Source: an uncultured Clostridiaceae bacterium
Lineage (GTDB): Bacteria > Bacillota > Clostridia > Lachnospirales > Lachnospiraceae
Length of the DNA stretch: 15,619 bases
Reading direction: 5' to 3'
Assembly: GCA_958441075.1 (NCBI GenBank)
Contig: CAUCBQ010000034.1
Span: 1-15,619 of the forward strand
The translations under genes and the position numbers were made by a program. Under the pieces are notes generated by a model. It had not been told where the DNA came from. It saw only the letters and a program-made list of their open reading frames with translations, and did not search any database. Shown piece by piece: positions 6,782 through 13,810 of this stretch (its first letter is position 1; each line of letters starts with the position of its first letter).

Positions 6782-7036
6782 ATGAAGAAAAAAATAATTA
6801 CCGTTGAACTGCCCGATGGATTAGAAGCAAGACCGGCTGCTATGCTGGTGCAGGTTGCCAGCCAGTATGACAGCAGAATCTATCTGGAGTCAGGTTCCAA
6901 GCGCGTAAATGCAAAGAGCATTATGGGAATGATGACCCTTGGGCTGATTGCAGGCCAGTCTATTACAGTAGAGGCTGACGGTGCGGATGAGGATCAGGCA
7001 GTGTCTGAGATTGAAAAGTATCTCATCAATGCATAA
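6782..7036 (+). CDS. Crh-like HPr paralogue, Glu at position 15, Ser46 kept
   Basis: The frame opens at ATG 6767, but AGGAGG (6770-6775) serves the ATG at 6782, which gives 84 residues and puts family residues at their standard numbers. HPr carries phosphate on His15 in the PTS (GLHARPA). Here the motif reads GLEARPA, so residue 15 is Glu and cannot take phosphate from Enzyme I. The regulatory serine is present: S46 in NAKSIMGMMTLG. That combination is the Crh pattern (Bacillus Crh has Gln15): no sugar transport role, but a substrate of HprK that as P-Ser46 can act as CcpA co-repressor. The gene is last in the hprK operon and follows whiA, as crh does in Bacillus. Whether Glu15 mimics His15 phosphorylation is a guess. 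Confidence 0.92.
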   Translation: MKKKIITVELPDGLEARPAAMLVQVASQYDSRIYLESGSKRVNAKSIMGMMTLGLIAGQSITVEADGADEDQAVSEIEKYLINA

Positions 7037-7066
7037 GCGTTCCAGAGAGATAAAAAGAATGGTTAG

Positions 7067-7100
7067 AAACCAGGCAGTGCAGAAAGCTGCCTGGTTTTTT
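7067..7100 (+). terminator. Strong intrinsic terminator closing the hprK-crh operon
   Basis: AAACCAGGCAG (7067-7077) pairs perfectly with CTGCCTGGTTT (7087-7097), an 11-bp stem with a nine-base loop running into six Ts (7095-7100). It lies 30 bases after the crh-like stop codon. Confidence 0.93.
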
Positions 7101-7152
7101 GCATAACAACAGGGACATAACCATTGTCCTGAGAAAGGAGAATCGGCATTAT

Positions 7153-10100
7153 ATGGCGTTTACACATTTGCACGTCCATACGGAATACAGTCTTTTAGAC
7201 GGCTCATCCAAGATAAAAGAGCTTACGGCCAGGGCAAAGGAGCTGGGGATGGACAGTCTGGCAATTACGGACCATGGCGTAATGTATGGAGTGATTGATT
7301 TTTACCGGGCAGCAAAGGAAGCGGGAATCAAACCTATCCTGGGCTGTGAGGTTTATGTAGCTCCCGGTTCCAGATTTGACAGGGATAATACAGGGGGAGA
7401 GGACAGATATTACCATCTGGTTTTGCTGGCAGAAAATGATCAGGGCTATAAAAACCTGATGAAAATTGTTTCCAAGGGCTTTGTGGAAGGCTTTTACTAT
7501 AAGCCCCGTGTGGATTATGAGGTTCTGGAGACGTATCACGAAGGAATCATTGCCCTCAGCGCCTGCCTGGCCGGAGAAGTACAGAAATATCTGGCCCGTG
7601 GAATGTATGAGGAGGCTATGCGGTCTGCAAAACACTATGAGGAAATATTTGGAAAAAATAATTTTTTCCTTGAACTTCAGGATCATGGACTTCCGGAACA
7701 GAAGATGGTAAATCAGGGGCTGCTCCGGCTGAGTAAGGATACGGGAATTGAACTGGTAGCTACCAATGATATCCACTATACGTTTGCGGAAGATGAAAAA
7801 GCCCATGACATACTTTTATGCATACAGACAGGCAAAAAAGTGGCAGATGAGGACAGAATGCGCTATGCAGGAGGCCAGTATTACTGTAAATCCGAGGCGG
7901 AGATGCAGGCGCTTTTCCCGTATGCCAGGGAAGCGCTTGAAAATACCCACAGGATTGCAGAGCGCTGCAATGTAGAGATTGAGTTTGGCGTTACCAAGCT
8001 GCCAAAGTATGAGGTGCCGGAGGGATTTGATTCCTGGACCTATCTGAACCATCTCTGCCGGGAAGGCTTTAAAACCCGGTATCCCGAAGATGACGGTACT
8101 TTAAGCAGGCGTCTGGATTATGAGCTGGATGTAATCCGGACCATGGGATATGTGGATTATTTTCTGATTGTATGGGATTTTATCAATTATGCCCGATCCA
8201 GGGATATTATGGTGGGACCGGGGCGCGGCTCTGCTGCGGGAAGTATCGTTTCTTATACTCTGGGAATTACAAACATTGATCCGGTACGCTACAATCTGCT
8301 CTTTGAGCGTTTTTTGAATCCGGAGCGTGTGTCCATGCCGGATATTGACGTGGATTTCTGCTACGAACGCCGTCAGGAGGTTATTGACTATGTAGTGGAG
8401 AAATACGGAAAGGATCAGGTAGTACAGATCGTTACCTTTGGTACGCTGGCTGCTAAGGGTGTGGTCCGGGATGTGGGACGTGTGCTGGATCTTCCCTATG
8501 CCATGTGTGATTCCATTGCAAAGATGATTCCCAATGATCTTGGGATGACTCTGGATAAGGCCATAGGAGCTAATCCGGATTTAAGAAAGCTTTACAATGA
8601 GGACCCGCAGGTAAAATACCTGATTGATATGTCAAAACGTCTGGAGGGCCTTCCAAGACACACCTCCATGCATGCCGCGGGGGTGGTGATCGGCAGCCGT
8701 TCCATTGATGAATTTGTACCTCTTTCAAAGGCGGCAGATGGTACGATTACAACCCAGTTCACCATGACCACCATTGAAGAACTGGGACTTTTGAAAATGG
8801 ATTTTCTGGGACTGCGCACCCTGACTGTGATTCAGAATGCAGTGCATCTGGCTGAGAAGGACTACGGTATTTCCATTGATATCGATCACATTGATTTTGA
8901 TGATAAAAAGGTACTGGAATCCATCGGAACCGGCAGAACCGAAGGCGTGTTCCAGCTGGAAAGCGGCGGGATGAAGAGCTTTATGAAGGAGCTTAAGCCG
9001 GAGAATCTGGAGGATATAATTGCGGGAATTTCCCTTTACCGTCCCGGTCCCATGGACTTTATTCCCAGATACTTAAAGGGAAAAAACGATAAATGCTCCA
9101 TCACCTATGAATGCCCTCAGTTGGAGCCGATTTTAAGTCCTACCTACGGGTGTATTGTGTACCAGGAGCAGGTAATGCAGATCGTCCGTGATCTGGCCGG
9201 CTACACCATGGGGCGAAGCGATCTGGTGCGCCGTGCTATGAGCAAGAAAAAGACGGCGGTGATGGAAAAAGAACGCCAGAACTTTGTCTATGGAAATGAA
9301 GCTGAGGGAGTAAAGGGCTGTATTGCCAATGGCATTGATGAAAAGACGGCCAATCATATTTACGATGAAATGATCGATTTTGCAAAGTATGCATTTAACA
9401 AGTCCCATGCAGCCGCCTATGCTGTGGTTTCCTATCAGACCGCTTATCTGAAATACTATTATCCAAAGGAGTTTATGGCAGCCCTCATGTCTTCCGTAAT
9501 GGAAAATGTGAGCAAGTTTTCCGAATATATTTTAAATTGCCGCCGTATGATGAATATTGCGATCCTTCCTCCGGATATCAATGAGGGAGAAAGCGGCTTT
9601 TCTGTGTCCGGCGGAGGCATCCGCTATGGACTTTCTGCAATTAAAAGCGTGGGAAAGCCGGTGGTAGACGCGATTCTGGAGGAACGGACCAGAAACGGAA
9701 AATTCCGTACGATGGAAGATTTCATCAGCCGTATGACCCAGCGGGAAGTAAATCGGCGGACTCTGGAGAATTTCATCAAATCAGGAGCTATGGATTCCCT
9801 TCCCGGCACAAGACGTCAGAAGATGGCAGTGGGCCCCACGCTTCTTGACAATAAGGCCAGAGAAAGGAAAAATACCTTTGAGGGCCAGCTGAGTCTTTTT
9901 GATATAGCGGGAGAAGAGGAAAAAAAGGAATATGAGGTTACATTTCCCGATGTGGGAGAGTATGCAAAGGAGGAGCTGCTGGCCTTTGAAAAGGATATTC
10001 TGGGAGTGTATATCAGCGGCCATCCTCTGGATGATTATGAAGCTCTTTGGCGTAAAAATATTACAGCTACAGCGGCTGATTTTATCGTAGACGAAGAAAC

Positions 10101-10638
10101 AGAGGAGGCTGTGGTAAAGGATGGCATAAAGGCGGTAATCGGAGGTCTGGTAACGGGAAAAACGGTAAAAACTACCCGTACAGGCCAGCTGATGGCGTTT
10201 ATTACGCTGGAGGATCTGATGGGCTCTGTGGAAGTGATTGTATTTCCAAGAGATTACGAAAATAATCGGGATTTGCTGACAGAGGATGAAAAGCTCTTTA
10301 TACGGGGACGCGTTTCACTGGGAGATGAACCGGTTGGCAAGCTGGTCTGTGAGCAGGTGATTCCCTTTGAGGCCGTACCCAGACAGCTGTGGATTCAGTT
10401 TGAGGATATGACCGGATATCAGGCTATGGAAGGAGAGCTTATGGAGCTTCTTAAATCCAGCGAGGGAAGGGATCAGGTGATTATCTATTTAAAGAAGGAG
10501 AGGGCTAAAAAAATGCTTCCTCCCAATTGGAATGTAATGGCAGATTCAGGTCTTTTAAATGTTTTGTATGGCAAAGTTGGTGAAAAAAATGTCAAAGTCG
10601 TGGAAAAGGCTCTTGATAAATCATGGAAAATGCATTAG
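7153..10638 (+). CDS. dnaE: DNA polymerase III alpha subunit, DnaE type
   Basis: This is a family C DNA polymerase. In low-GC Gram-positives DnaE works beside PolC, notably in extending primers. The start ATG 7153 begins right before the PHP domain and has AAAGGAG at 7134-7140, a slightly long 12-base spacing. The product is 1161 residues. The PHP domain (about 1-270) keeps apparent metal ligands: H7, H9, D40, H41, E66, H88, C138, D206 and H208. The polymerase core shows GPGRGSAAGS (355-364), catalytic D399 and D401 in PDIDVDF, and a third Asp, D550, in LKMDFLG. Fingers and a helix-hairpin-helix region follow, then an OB-fold at about 990-1070 (GGLVTGKTVKT). There is no DEDD exonuclease insertion, so it is not PolC. 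pfkA follows 78 bases downstream. Confidence 0.97.
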   Translation: MAFTHLHVHTEYSLLDGSSKIKELTARAKELGMDSLAITDHGVMYGVIDFYRAAKEAGIKPILGCEVYVAPGSRFDRDNTGGEDRYYHLVLLAENDQGYKNLMKIVSKGFVEGFYYKPRVDYEVLETYHEGIIALSACLAGEVQKYLARGMYEEAMRSAKHYEEIFGKNNFFLELQDHGLPEQKMVNQGLLRLSKDTGIELVATNDIHYTFAEDEKAHDILLCIQTGKKVADEDRMRYAGGQYYCKSEAEMQALFPYAREALENTHRIAERCNVEIEFGVTKLPKYEVPEGFDSWTYLNHLCREGFKTRYPEDDGTLSRRLDYELDVIRTMGYVDYFLIVWDFINYARSRDIMVGPGRGSAAGSIVSYTLGITNIDPVRYNLLFERFLNPERVSMPDIDVDFCYERRQEVIDYVVEKYGKDQVVQIVTFGTLAAKGVVRDVGRVLDLPYAMCDSIAKMIPNDLGMTLDKAIGANPDLRKLYNEDPQVKYLIDMSKRLEGLPRHTSMHAAGVVIGSRSIDEFVPLSKAADGTITTQFTMTTIEELGLLKMDFLGLRTLTVIQNAVHLAEKDYGISIDIDHIDFDDKKVLESIGTGRTEGVFQLESGGMKSFMKELKPENLEDIIAGISLYRPGPMDFIPRYLKGKNDKCSITYECPQLEPILSPTYGCIVYQEQVMQIVRDLAGYTMGRSDLVRRAMSKKKTAVMEKERQNFVYGNEAEGVKGCIANGIDEKTANHIYDEMIDFAKYAFNKSHAAAYAVVSYQTAYLKYYYPKEFMAALMSSVMENVSKFSEYILNCRRMMNIAILPPDINEGESGFSVSGGGIRYGLSAIKSVGKPVVDAILEERTRNGKFRTMEDFISRMTQREVNRRTLENFIKSGAMDSLPGTRRQKMAVGPTLLDNKARERKNTFEGQLSLFDIAGEEEKKEYEVTFPDVGEYAKEELLAFEKDILGVYISGHPLDDYEALWRKNITATAADFIVDEETEEAVVKDGIKAVIGGLVTGKTVKTTRTGQLMAFITLEDLMGSVEVIVFPRDYENNRDLLTEDEKLFIRGRVSLGDEPVGKLVCEQVIPFEAVPRQLWIQFEDMTGYQAMEGELMELLKSSEGRDQVIIYLKKERAKKMLPPNWNVMADSGLLNVLYGKVGEKNVKVVEKALDKSWKMH

Positions 10639-10716
10639 AATAGCGTTGTGTATGGATCAGAAAGAGGAAAACCACAGGCATAGATGGATATGCTTAATAT
10701 AAGGAGGTAAATTGCT

Positions 10717-11691
10717 ATGGCAAAAGCAGTGAAGACCATTGGAGTATTAACCAGCGGCGGCGACGCACCAGGCATGAACGCAGCGATTCGCGCAGTTGTG
10801 CGGGTTGCGATCAATAAAGGACTGAAGGTAAAGGGCATTATGAGAGGATATGCCGGTCTTCTGGAAGAGGAGATTGTGGATATGGAGTCCACCAGCGTTT
10901 CAGATACCATTAACCGGGGCGGTACCATTCTTTATACGGCAAGATGCAGGGAATTTACTACTCCTGAAGGGCAGCAGAGAGGCGCTGAGATCTGCCGCAA
11001 GCATGGAATTGACGGTATGGTGGTAATCGGCGGCGACGGTTCCTTCAGAGGAGCAGGAAAGCTGTCTGCTCTGGGAATCAATACCATCGGTCTTCCGGGA
11101 ACCATTGACCTGGATATTGCCTGTACCGATTATACCATTGGTTTTGATACCGCAGTTAATACGGCTATGGAGGCAATTGATAAAATCCGTGATACATCTA
11201 CCTCTCATGAGCGATGCAGCATTGTAGAGGTAATGGGACGCAATGCAGGATATATTGCCTTATGGTGCGGCATTGCAAACGGTGCGGAGGACATTCTTCT
11301 CCCGGAGCGCTATGACGGAGATGAGCAGGCGTTAATCAACCGGATTATTGAGAACCGTAAGAGAGGAAAGAAGCACAATATTATCATCAATGCCGAGGGA
11401 ATCGGCCATTCCAGTTCCATGGCAAAGCGCATTGAGGCTGCTACGGGCATTGAGACAAGAGCTACGATTCTGGGCCATATGCAGCGCGGCGGTACGCCTA
11501 CCTGTAAGGACCGTGTATACGCATCCATCATGGGTGCCAAGGCGGCAGAGCTTCTGGTAGAAGGAAAGAGCAACCGTCTGGTGGCTTACAGACAGGGTGA
11601 ATTTGTTGATTTTGATATCCAGGAAGCATTAAACATGAAGAAGGATATCTCAGAGGATCAGTTTAATATAGCAAAGATGCTGGTAAGATAA
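10717..11691 (+). CDS. pfkA: ATP-dependent 6-phosphofructokinase
   Basis: PfkA phosphorylates fructose 6-phosphate to fructose 1,6-bisphosphate, the committed step of glycolysis. The 324-residue product has the nucleotide loop SGGDAPGMN (13-21), GGDGS (105-109, Mg-ATP site) and the catalytic loop PGTIDLDI (D131, D133). MGRNAG and GHMQRGG (253-259, sugar phosphate binding) follow. Gly in GGDGS and Gly in PGTID are the ATP-type residues; PPi enzymes have Asp and Lys there. Unusually, the normally conserved Asn of TIDND is Leu (L132). I recall this as a trait of Lachnospiraceae PfkA but cannot confirm it here. The ATG at 10717 has a near-perfect AAGGAGGT site (10701-10708), consistent with high expression. 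No good promoter is visible between dnaE and pfkA. Confidence 0.96.
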   Translation: MAKAVKTIGVLTSGGDAPGMNAAIRAVVRVAINKGLKVKGIMRGYAGLLEEEIVDMESTSVSDTINRGGTILYTARCREFTTPEGQQRGAEICRKHGIDGMVVIGGDGSFRGAGKLSALGINTIGLPGTIDLDIACTDYTIGFDTAVNTAMEAIDKIRDTSTSHERCSIVEVMGRNAGYIALWCGIANGAEDILLPERYDGDEQALINRIIENRKRGKKHNIIINAEGIGHSSSMAKRIEAATGIETRATILGHMQRGGTPTCKDRVYASIMGAKAAELLVEGKSNRLVAYRQGEFVDFDIQEALNMKKDISEDQFNIAKMLVR

Positions 11692-11708
11692 ATAATTGCA
11701 GGAAAGAG

Positions 11709-11738
11709 GTCCGCTGTCTGTATGGTCAGCGGACTTTT
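11709..11738 (+). terminator. Terminator-like hairpin after pfkA
   Basis: GTCCGCTG (11709-11716) pairs perfectly with CAGCGGAC (11727-11734), loop of ten bases, followed by TTTT (11735-11738). The Ts can extend the stem by pairing with AGAG at 11705-11708 (two G-U). It probably ends most dnaE-pfkA transcription, but the short T-run and the ribosome binding site three bases further on suggest read-through into the next gene is possible. Confidence 0.65.
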
Positions 11739-11752
11739 GCGGAGATAAGAAG

Positions 11753-12115
11753 ATGATGGATAAGGTGGTGCTCTGCGGAGCAAGCTCTTATGAGCAGAAA
11801 TATTATTTTAATGAAGAATTTAAAAGCCTGCCCCAATCTGTTCAGGATGAGCTGCATATTATGTGCGTTCTTTTTACAGAGGATGTGGGCGGAGTTTTAA
11901 CTCTGGAGTTTGATGACAGAGGACGTCTGGAATTTAAGGTGGTTTCTGAGGAAGGGGATTACCTGTTTGATGAAATCGGAAGTGTCCTTAAGATCAAGCA
12001 GTATCAGGAAGAAAAAAAAGATCTGCTGGAGGCTTTGGAATTATATTACAGGACTTTTTTTCTGGATGAGGATGTGGACTGGGAAGAAAGCGGGAGAGAT
12101 GAGGATGAAGCTTAA
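11753..12115 (+). CDS. DUF6145-type conserved small acidic protein
   Basis: The gene encodes 120 residues from ATG 11753 (or 119 from ATG 11756); GGAG at 11741-11744 serves either. The frame is open from a TTG at 11696, but those extra residues cross the terminator hairpin and are not credible. I recognise the pattern VVLCGASSYEQKYYFNEEF, then LPQSVQDELHIMCVLFTEDVGG, as the DUF6145 family known from Lachnospiraceae. Its function is unknown. The protein is acidic, with a strongly acidic tail (DEDVDWEESGRDEDEA). It has no signal peptide or membrane segment, so it is probably cytosolic. Its last 11 bases overlap the start of dusB, implying translational coupling and co-expression with a tRNA-modifying enzyme. 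Confidence 0.85.
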   Translation: MMDKVVLCGASSYEQKYYFNEEFKSLPQSVQDELHIMCVLFTEDVGGVLTLEFDDRGRLEFKVVSEEGDYLFDEIGSVLKIKQYQEEKKDLLEALELYYRTFFLDEDVDWEESGRDEDEA

Positions 12116-13067
12116 TCTGGGAGATCAGGTACTTGACAGCAATATCATATTGGCACCCATGGCAGGAGTAACGGATCTGCCGTTCAGGCTTTTATGTCAT
12201 GAGCAGGGAGCGGGGATGGCGGTGACAGAAATGGTCAGCGCCAAAGCCATTTTATATAAAAATAAGAACACAAAGGAACTGATGGCTGTAGATCCGGCAG
12301 AGGGGCCTGTGGCAGTGCAGCTTTTTGGCTCTGATCCGGAGATCATGGCTGAGATTGCAGCACAGATCGAAGATGGTCCCTTTGCGGCTATTGATGTAAA
12401 TATGGGCTGTCCTGTGCCGAAGATTGTTAATAACGGCGAGGGCTCTGCCCTTATGAAGGATATTAAGCTGGCGGAAAAGATACTGACAGCCATGGTAAAG
12501 GCGGTAAAGAAACCAGTGACTGTAAAGTTCAGAAAGGGCTTTAACGACCAGTGCCTGAATGCAGTTGAATTTGCGAAAATGGCAGAAAGCAGCGGAGTTT
12601 CCTGGGTGGCGGTTCACGGGAGGACCAGAGAACAGTATTATTCAGGAACAGCAGATTGGGAGGTAATCCGACGGGTAAAAGAGGCGGTAAAGATACCGGT
12701 GATCGGAAACGGCGACATTTTCCATGCTCAGGATGCGGCCCGGATGCTTGAAGAAACGGGCTGTGACGGTGTTATGGTGGCAAGAGGCGCCAAAGGGAAT
12801 CCCTGGATCTTCCGGGAGATCCGTCAGTATCTGGAGACGGGACAGATTCCGCCCCGGCCATCCACGGAGGAGATTCGGGAAATGATCCTGCGCCATGGCC
12901 GGATGCTTACGGAATACAAGGGTGAAAATGTGGCTATGCGGGAGATGCGTAGCCATATGGCCTGGTATACGAAAGGGATGAAGAATTCTGCTTCTCTCAG
13001 ATGTGAGATCAATCAGGTGGAGACTCTTGAAGGGTTGGCAGCGCTTTTAGATGGGCGCATGGTTTAG
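12105..13067 (+). CDS. dusB: tRNA-dihydrouridine synthase, DusB type
   Basis: Dus enzymes are FMN proteins that reduce specific uridines in tRNA to dihydrouridine using NADPH. The frame is open from 11910, but the first 60-odd codons only shadow the DUF6145 gene. ATG 12105 has GGGAGA at 12092-12097 and gives 320 residues; ATG 12099 is too close to that site. Motifs: APMAGVTDLPFR (17-28, FMN site), NMGCPVPK with the catalytic cysteine C102, KFRKG, VHGRTREQYYSG (from 170), GNGDI (201-205) and the phosphate-binding VARGAKGNPWIF. The barrel and the C-terminal helical tRNA-binding domain are both present. The DusB assignment within the Dus family rests on overall pattern; the family is certain. 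A weak AGCCT/AGGCT hairpin (13066-13080) follows, without a T-run. Confidence 0.93.
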   Translation: MKLNLGDQVLDSNIILAPMAGVTDLPFRLLCHEQGAGMAVTEMVSAKAILYKNKNTKELMAVDPAEGPVAVQLFGSDPEIMAEIAAQIEDGPFAAIDVNMGCPVPKIVNNGEGSALMKDIKLAEKILTAMVKAVKKPVTVKFRKGFNDQCLNAVEFAKMAESSGVSWVAVHGRTREQYYSGTADWEVIRRVKEAVKIPVIGNGDIFHAQDAARMLEETGCDGVMVARGAKGNPWIFREIRQYLETGQIPPRPSTEEIREMILRHGRMLTEYKGENVAMREMRSHMAWYTKGMKNSASLRCEINQVETLEGLAALLDGRMV

Positions 13068-13102
13068 CCTCTGGCAGGCTCTGACAGATCCATGGCCCAT
13101 AC

Positions 13103-13131
13103 TTGACAATGGCTGTTTTTTCCTATATAAT
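13103..13131 (+). promoter_or_regulatory. Consensus sigma-A promoter of greA-lysS
   Basis: TTGACA (13103-13108) and TATAAT (13126-13131) are both perfect consensus hexamers with the optimal 17-base spacer. Transcription should start near 13138, leaving a leader of about 146 bases before greA. This is the strongest promoter in the window. Confidence 0.93.
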
Positions 13132-13137
13132 ACACAG

Positions 13138-13283
13138 AATGTCGGGGTATCATTTTTATACAGACAGAGACCAGAATACATCATAGATGAGACGTTTTAG
13201 AATATCCGGGCAGGGCTTAAGTCTGTCCGGAAAAATGCTGCCCTTAAGGCAGTATAGAATGAAAAAGGAAGGAAGCAGGAAAC
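13138..13283 (+). promoter_or_regulatory. Structured 5' leader of greA-lysS
   Basis: The leader holds two hairpins. Hairpin 1 pairs 13205-13213 with 13223-13231 (9 bp, one G-U). Hairpin 2 pairs 13236-13242 with 13248-13254 (7 bp, one G-U). Hairpin 1 has CTTAAG in its loop (13216-13221); in hairpin 2, CTTAAG (13243-13248) fills the loop and its closing G. That word is self-complementary, so the loops could kiss. In an alternative fold GGGCAG (13208-13213) pairs with CTGCCC (13238-13243), which would break both hairpins. Neither hairpin has a T-run. I see no T-box sequence or lysine riboswitch core. The earlier part (13141-13200) is A/T-rich and holds only a 4-bp stem (GTAT 13147-13150 with ATAC 13158-13161). 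Confidence 0.5.
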
Positions 13284-13766
13284 ATGGCAGACAAGAAACA
13301 TATTTTGACCTATGCCGGATTAAAACAGTATGAGGATGAGCTTCAGAATCTGAAGGTTGTAAAGAGAAAAGAAGTGGCTCAGAAGATCAAGGAAGCCAGA
13401 GAGCAGGGCGACCTATCCGAGAATGCAGAGTATGATGCAGCAAAGGATGAGCAGAGAGATATCGAGCTGCGTATTGAAGAACTGGAAAAGCTGTTAAAGA
13501 ATGCAGAGGTAGTAGTAGAGGATGAGATCGATGTTGACAAGATCAATATCGGATGTAAGGTAAAGCTTCTGGATGTGGAGTACGATGAAGAGATGGAATT
13601 TTTTATCGTAGGTTCCACAGAGGCCAACAGCCTGCAGAACAAGATTTCCAATGAAGCTCCCGTAGGCCATGCCCTTATGGGAAAATCAGTGGGAGATGTA
13701 GTTGACGTAGAGACACAGGCAGGTGTGATTCAGTATAAGGTACTGGAGATCCAGAGAGTATCATAA
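13284..13766 (+). CDS. greA: Transcription elongation factor GreA
   Basis: GreA enters the secondary channel of backtracked RNA polymerase and stimulates cleavage of the misaligned RNA 3' end. The 160-residue product has the N-terminal antiparallel coiled coil (about 12-78) with the tip motif GDLSENAEYDAAKDEQ, whose D43 and E46 are the acidic residues that hold the catalytic metal. A C-terminal FKBP-like domain (about 85-158) includes APVGHALMGKSVGD. The length is standard. Ribosome binding comes from an A/G-rich run ending GCAGGA (13275-13280) before ATG 13284. lysS starts 44 bases after the stop with no terminator between, so the two are co-transcribed from the consensus promoter. Confidence 0.97.
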   Translation: MADKKHILTYAGLKQYEDELQNLKVVKRKEVAQKIKEAREQGDLSENAEYDAAKDEQRDIELRIEELEKLLKNAEVVVEDEIDVDKINIGCKVKLLDVEYDEEMEFFIVGSTEANSLQNKISNEAPVGHALMGKSVGDVVDVETQAGVIQYKVLEIQRVS

Positions 13767-13810
13767 GAATCATTTTACAGTTAAATATTTCACAAAGGAG
13801 CAGAAAAAAC

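Noticed and set aside
10639..10716. Separate promoter for pfkA
   Set aside because: Only weak TAATAT-like boxes overlap the ribosome binding site region, and there is no partner -35 at proper spacing. Read-through from dnaE is the simpler reading.
10717..11691. PPi-dependent phosphofructokinase
   Set aside because: The diagnostic positions are Gly in GGDGS and Gly in PGTID, the ATP type; PPi enzymes have Asp and Lys there.
11910..12104. N-terminal extension of DusB
   Set aside because: The extra codons lie inside the DUF6145 gene in another frame and show no family match. The Dus pattern begins right after ATG 12105, which has its own ribosome binding site.
13066..13080. Terminator after dusB
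   Set aside because: AGCCT/AGGCT makes only a 5-bp stem and no T-run follows; the six Ts at 13116-13121 are too far away and lie within the greA promoter spacer.
13138..13283. T-box or lysine riboswitch controlling lysS
   Set aside because: No T-box consensus (the TGGNACCGCG-type segment), no terminator/antiterminator pair with a T-run, and no lysine riboswitch core. The leader also precedes greA, not lysS directly.
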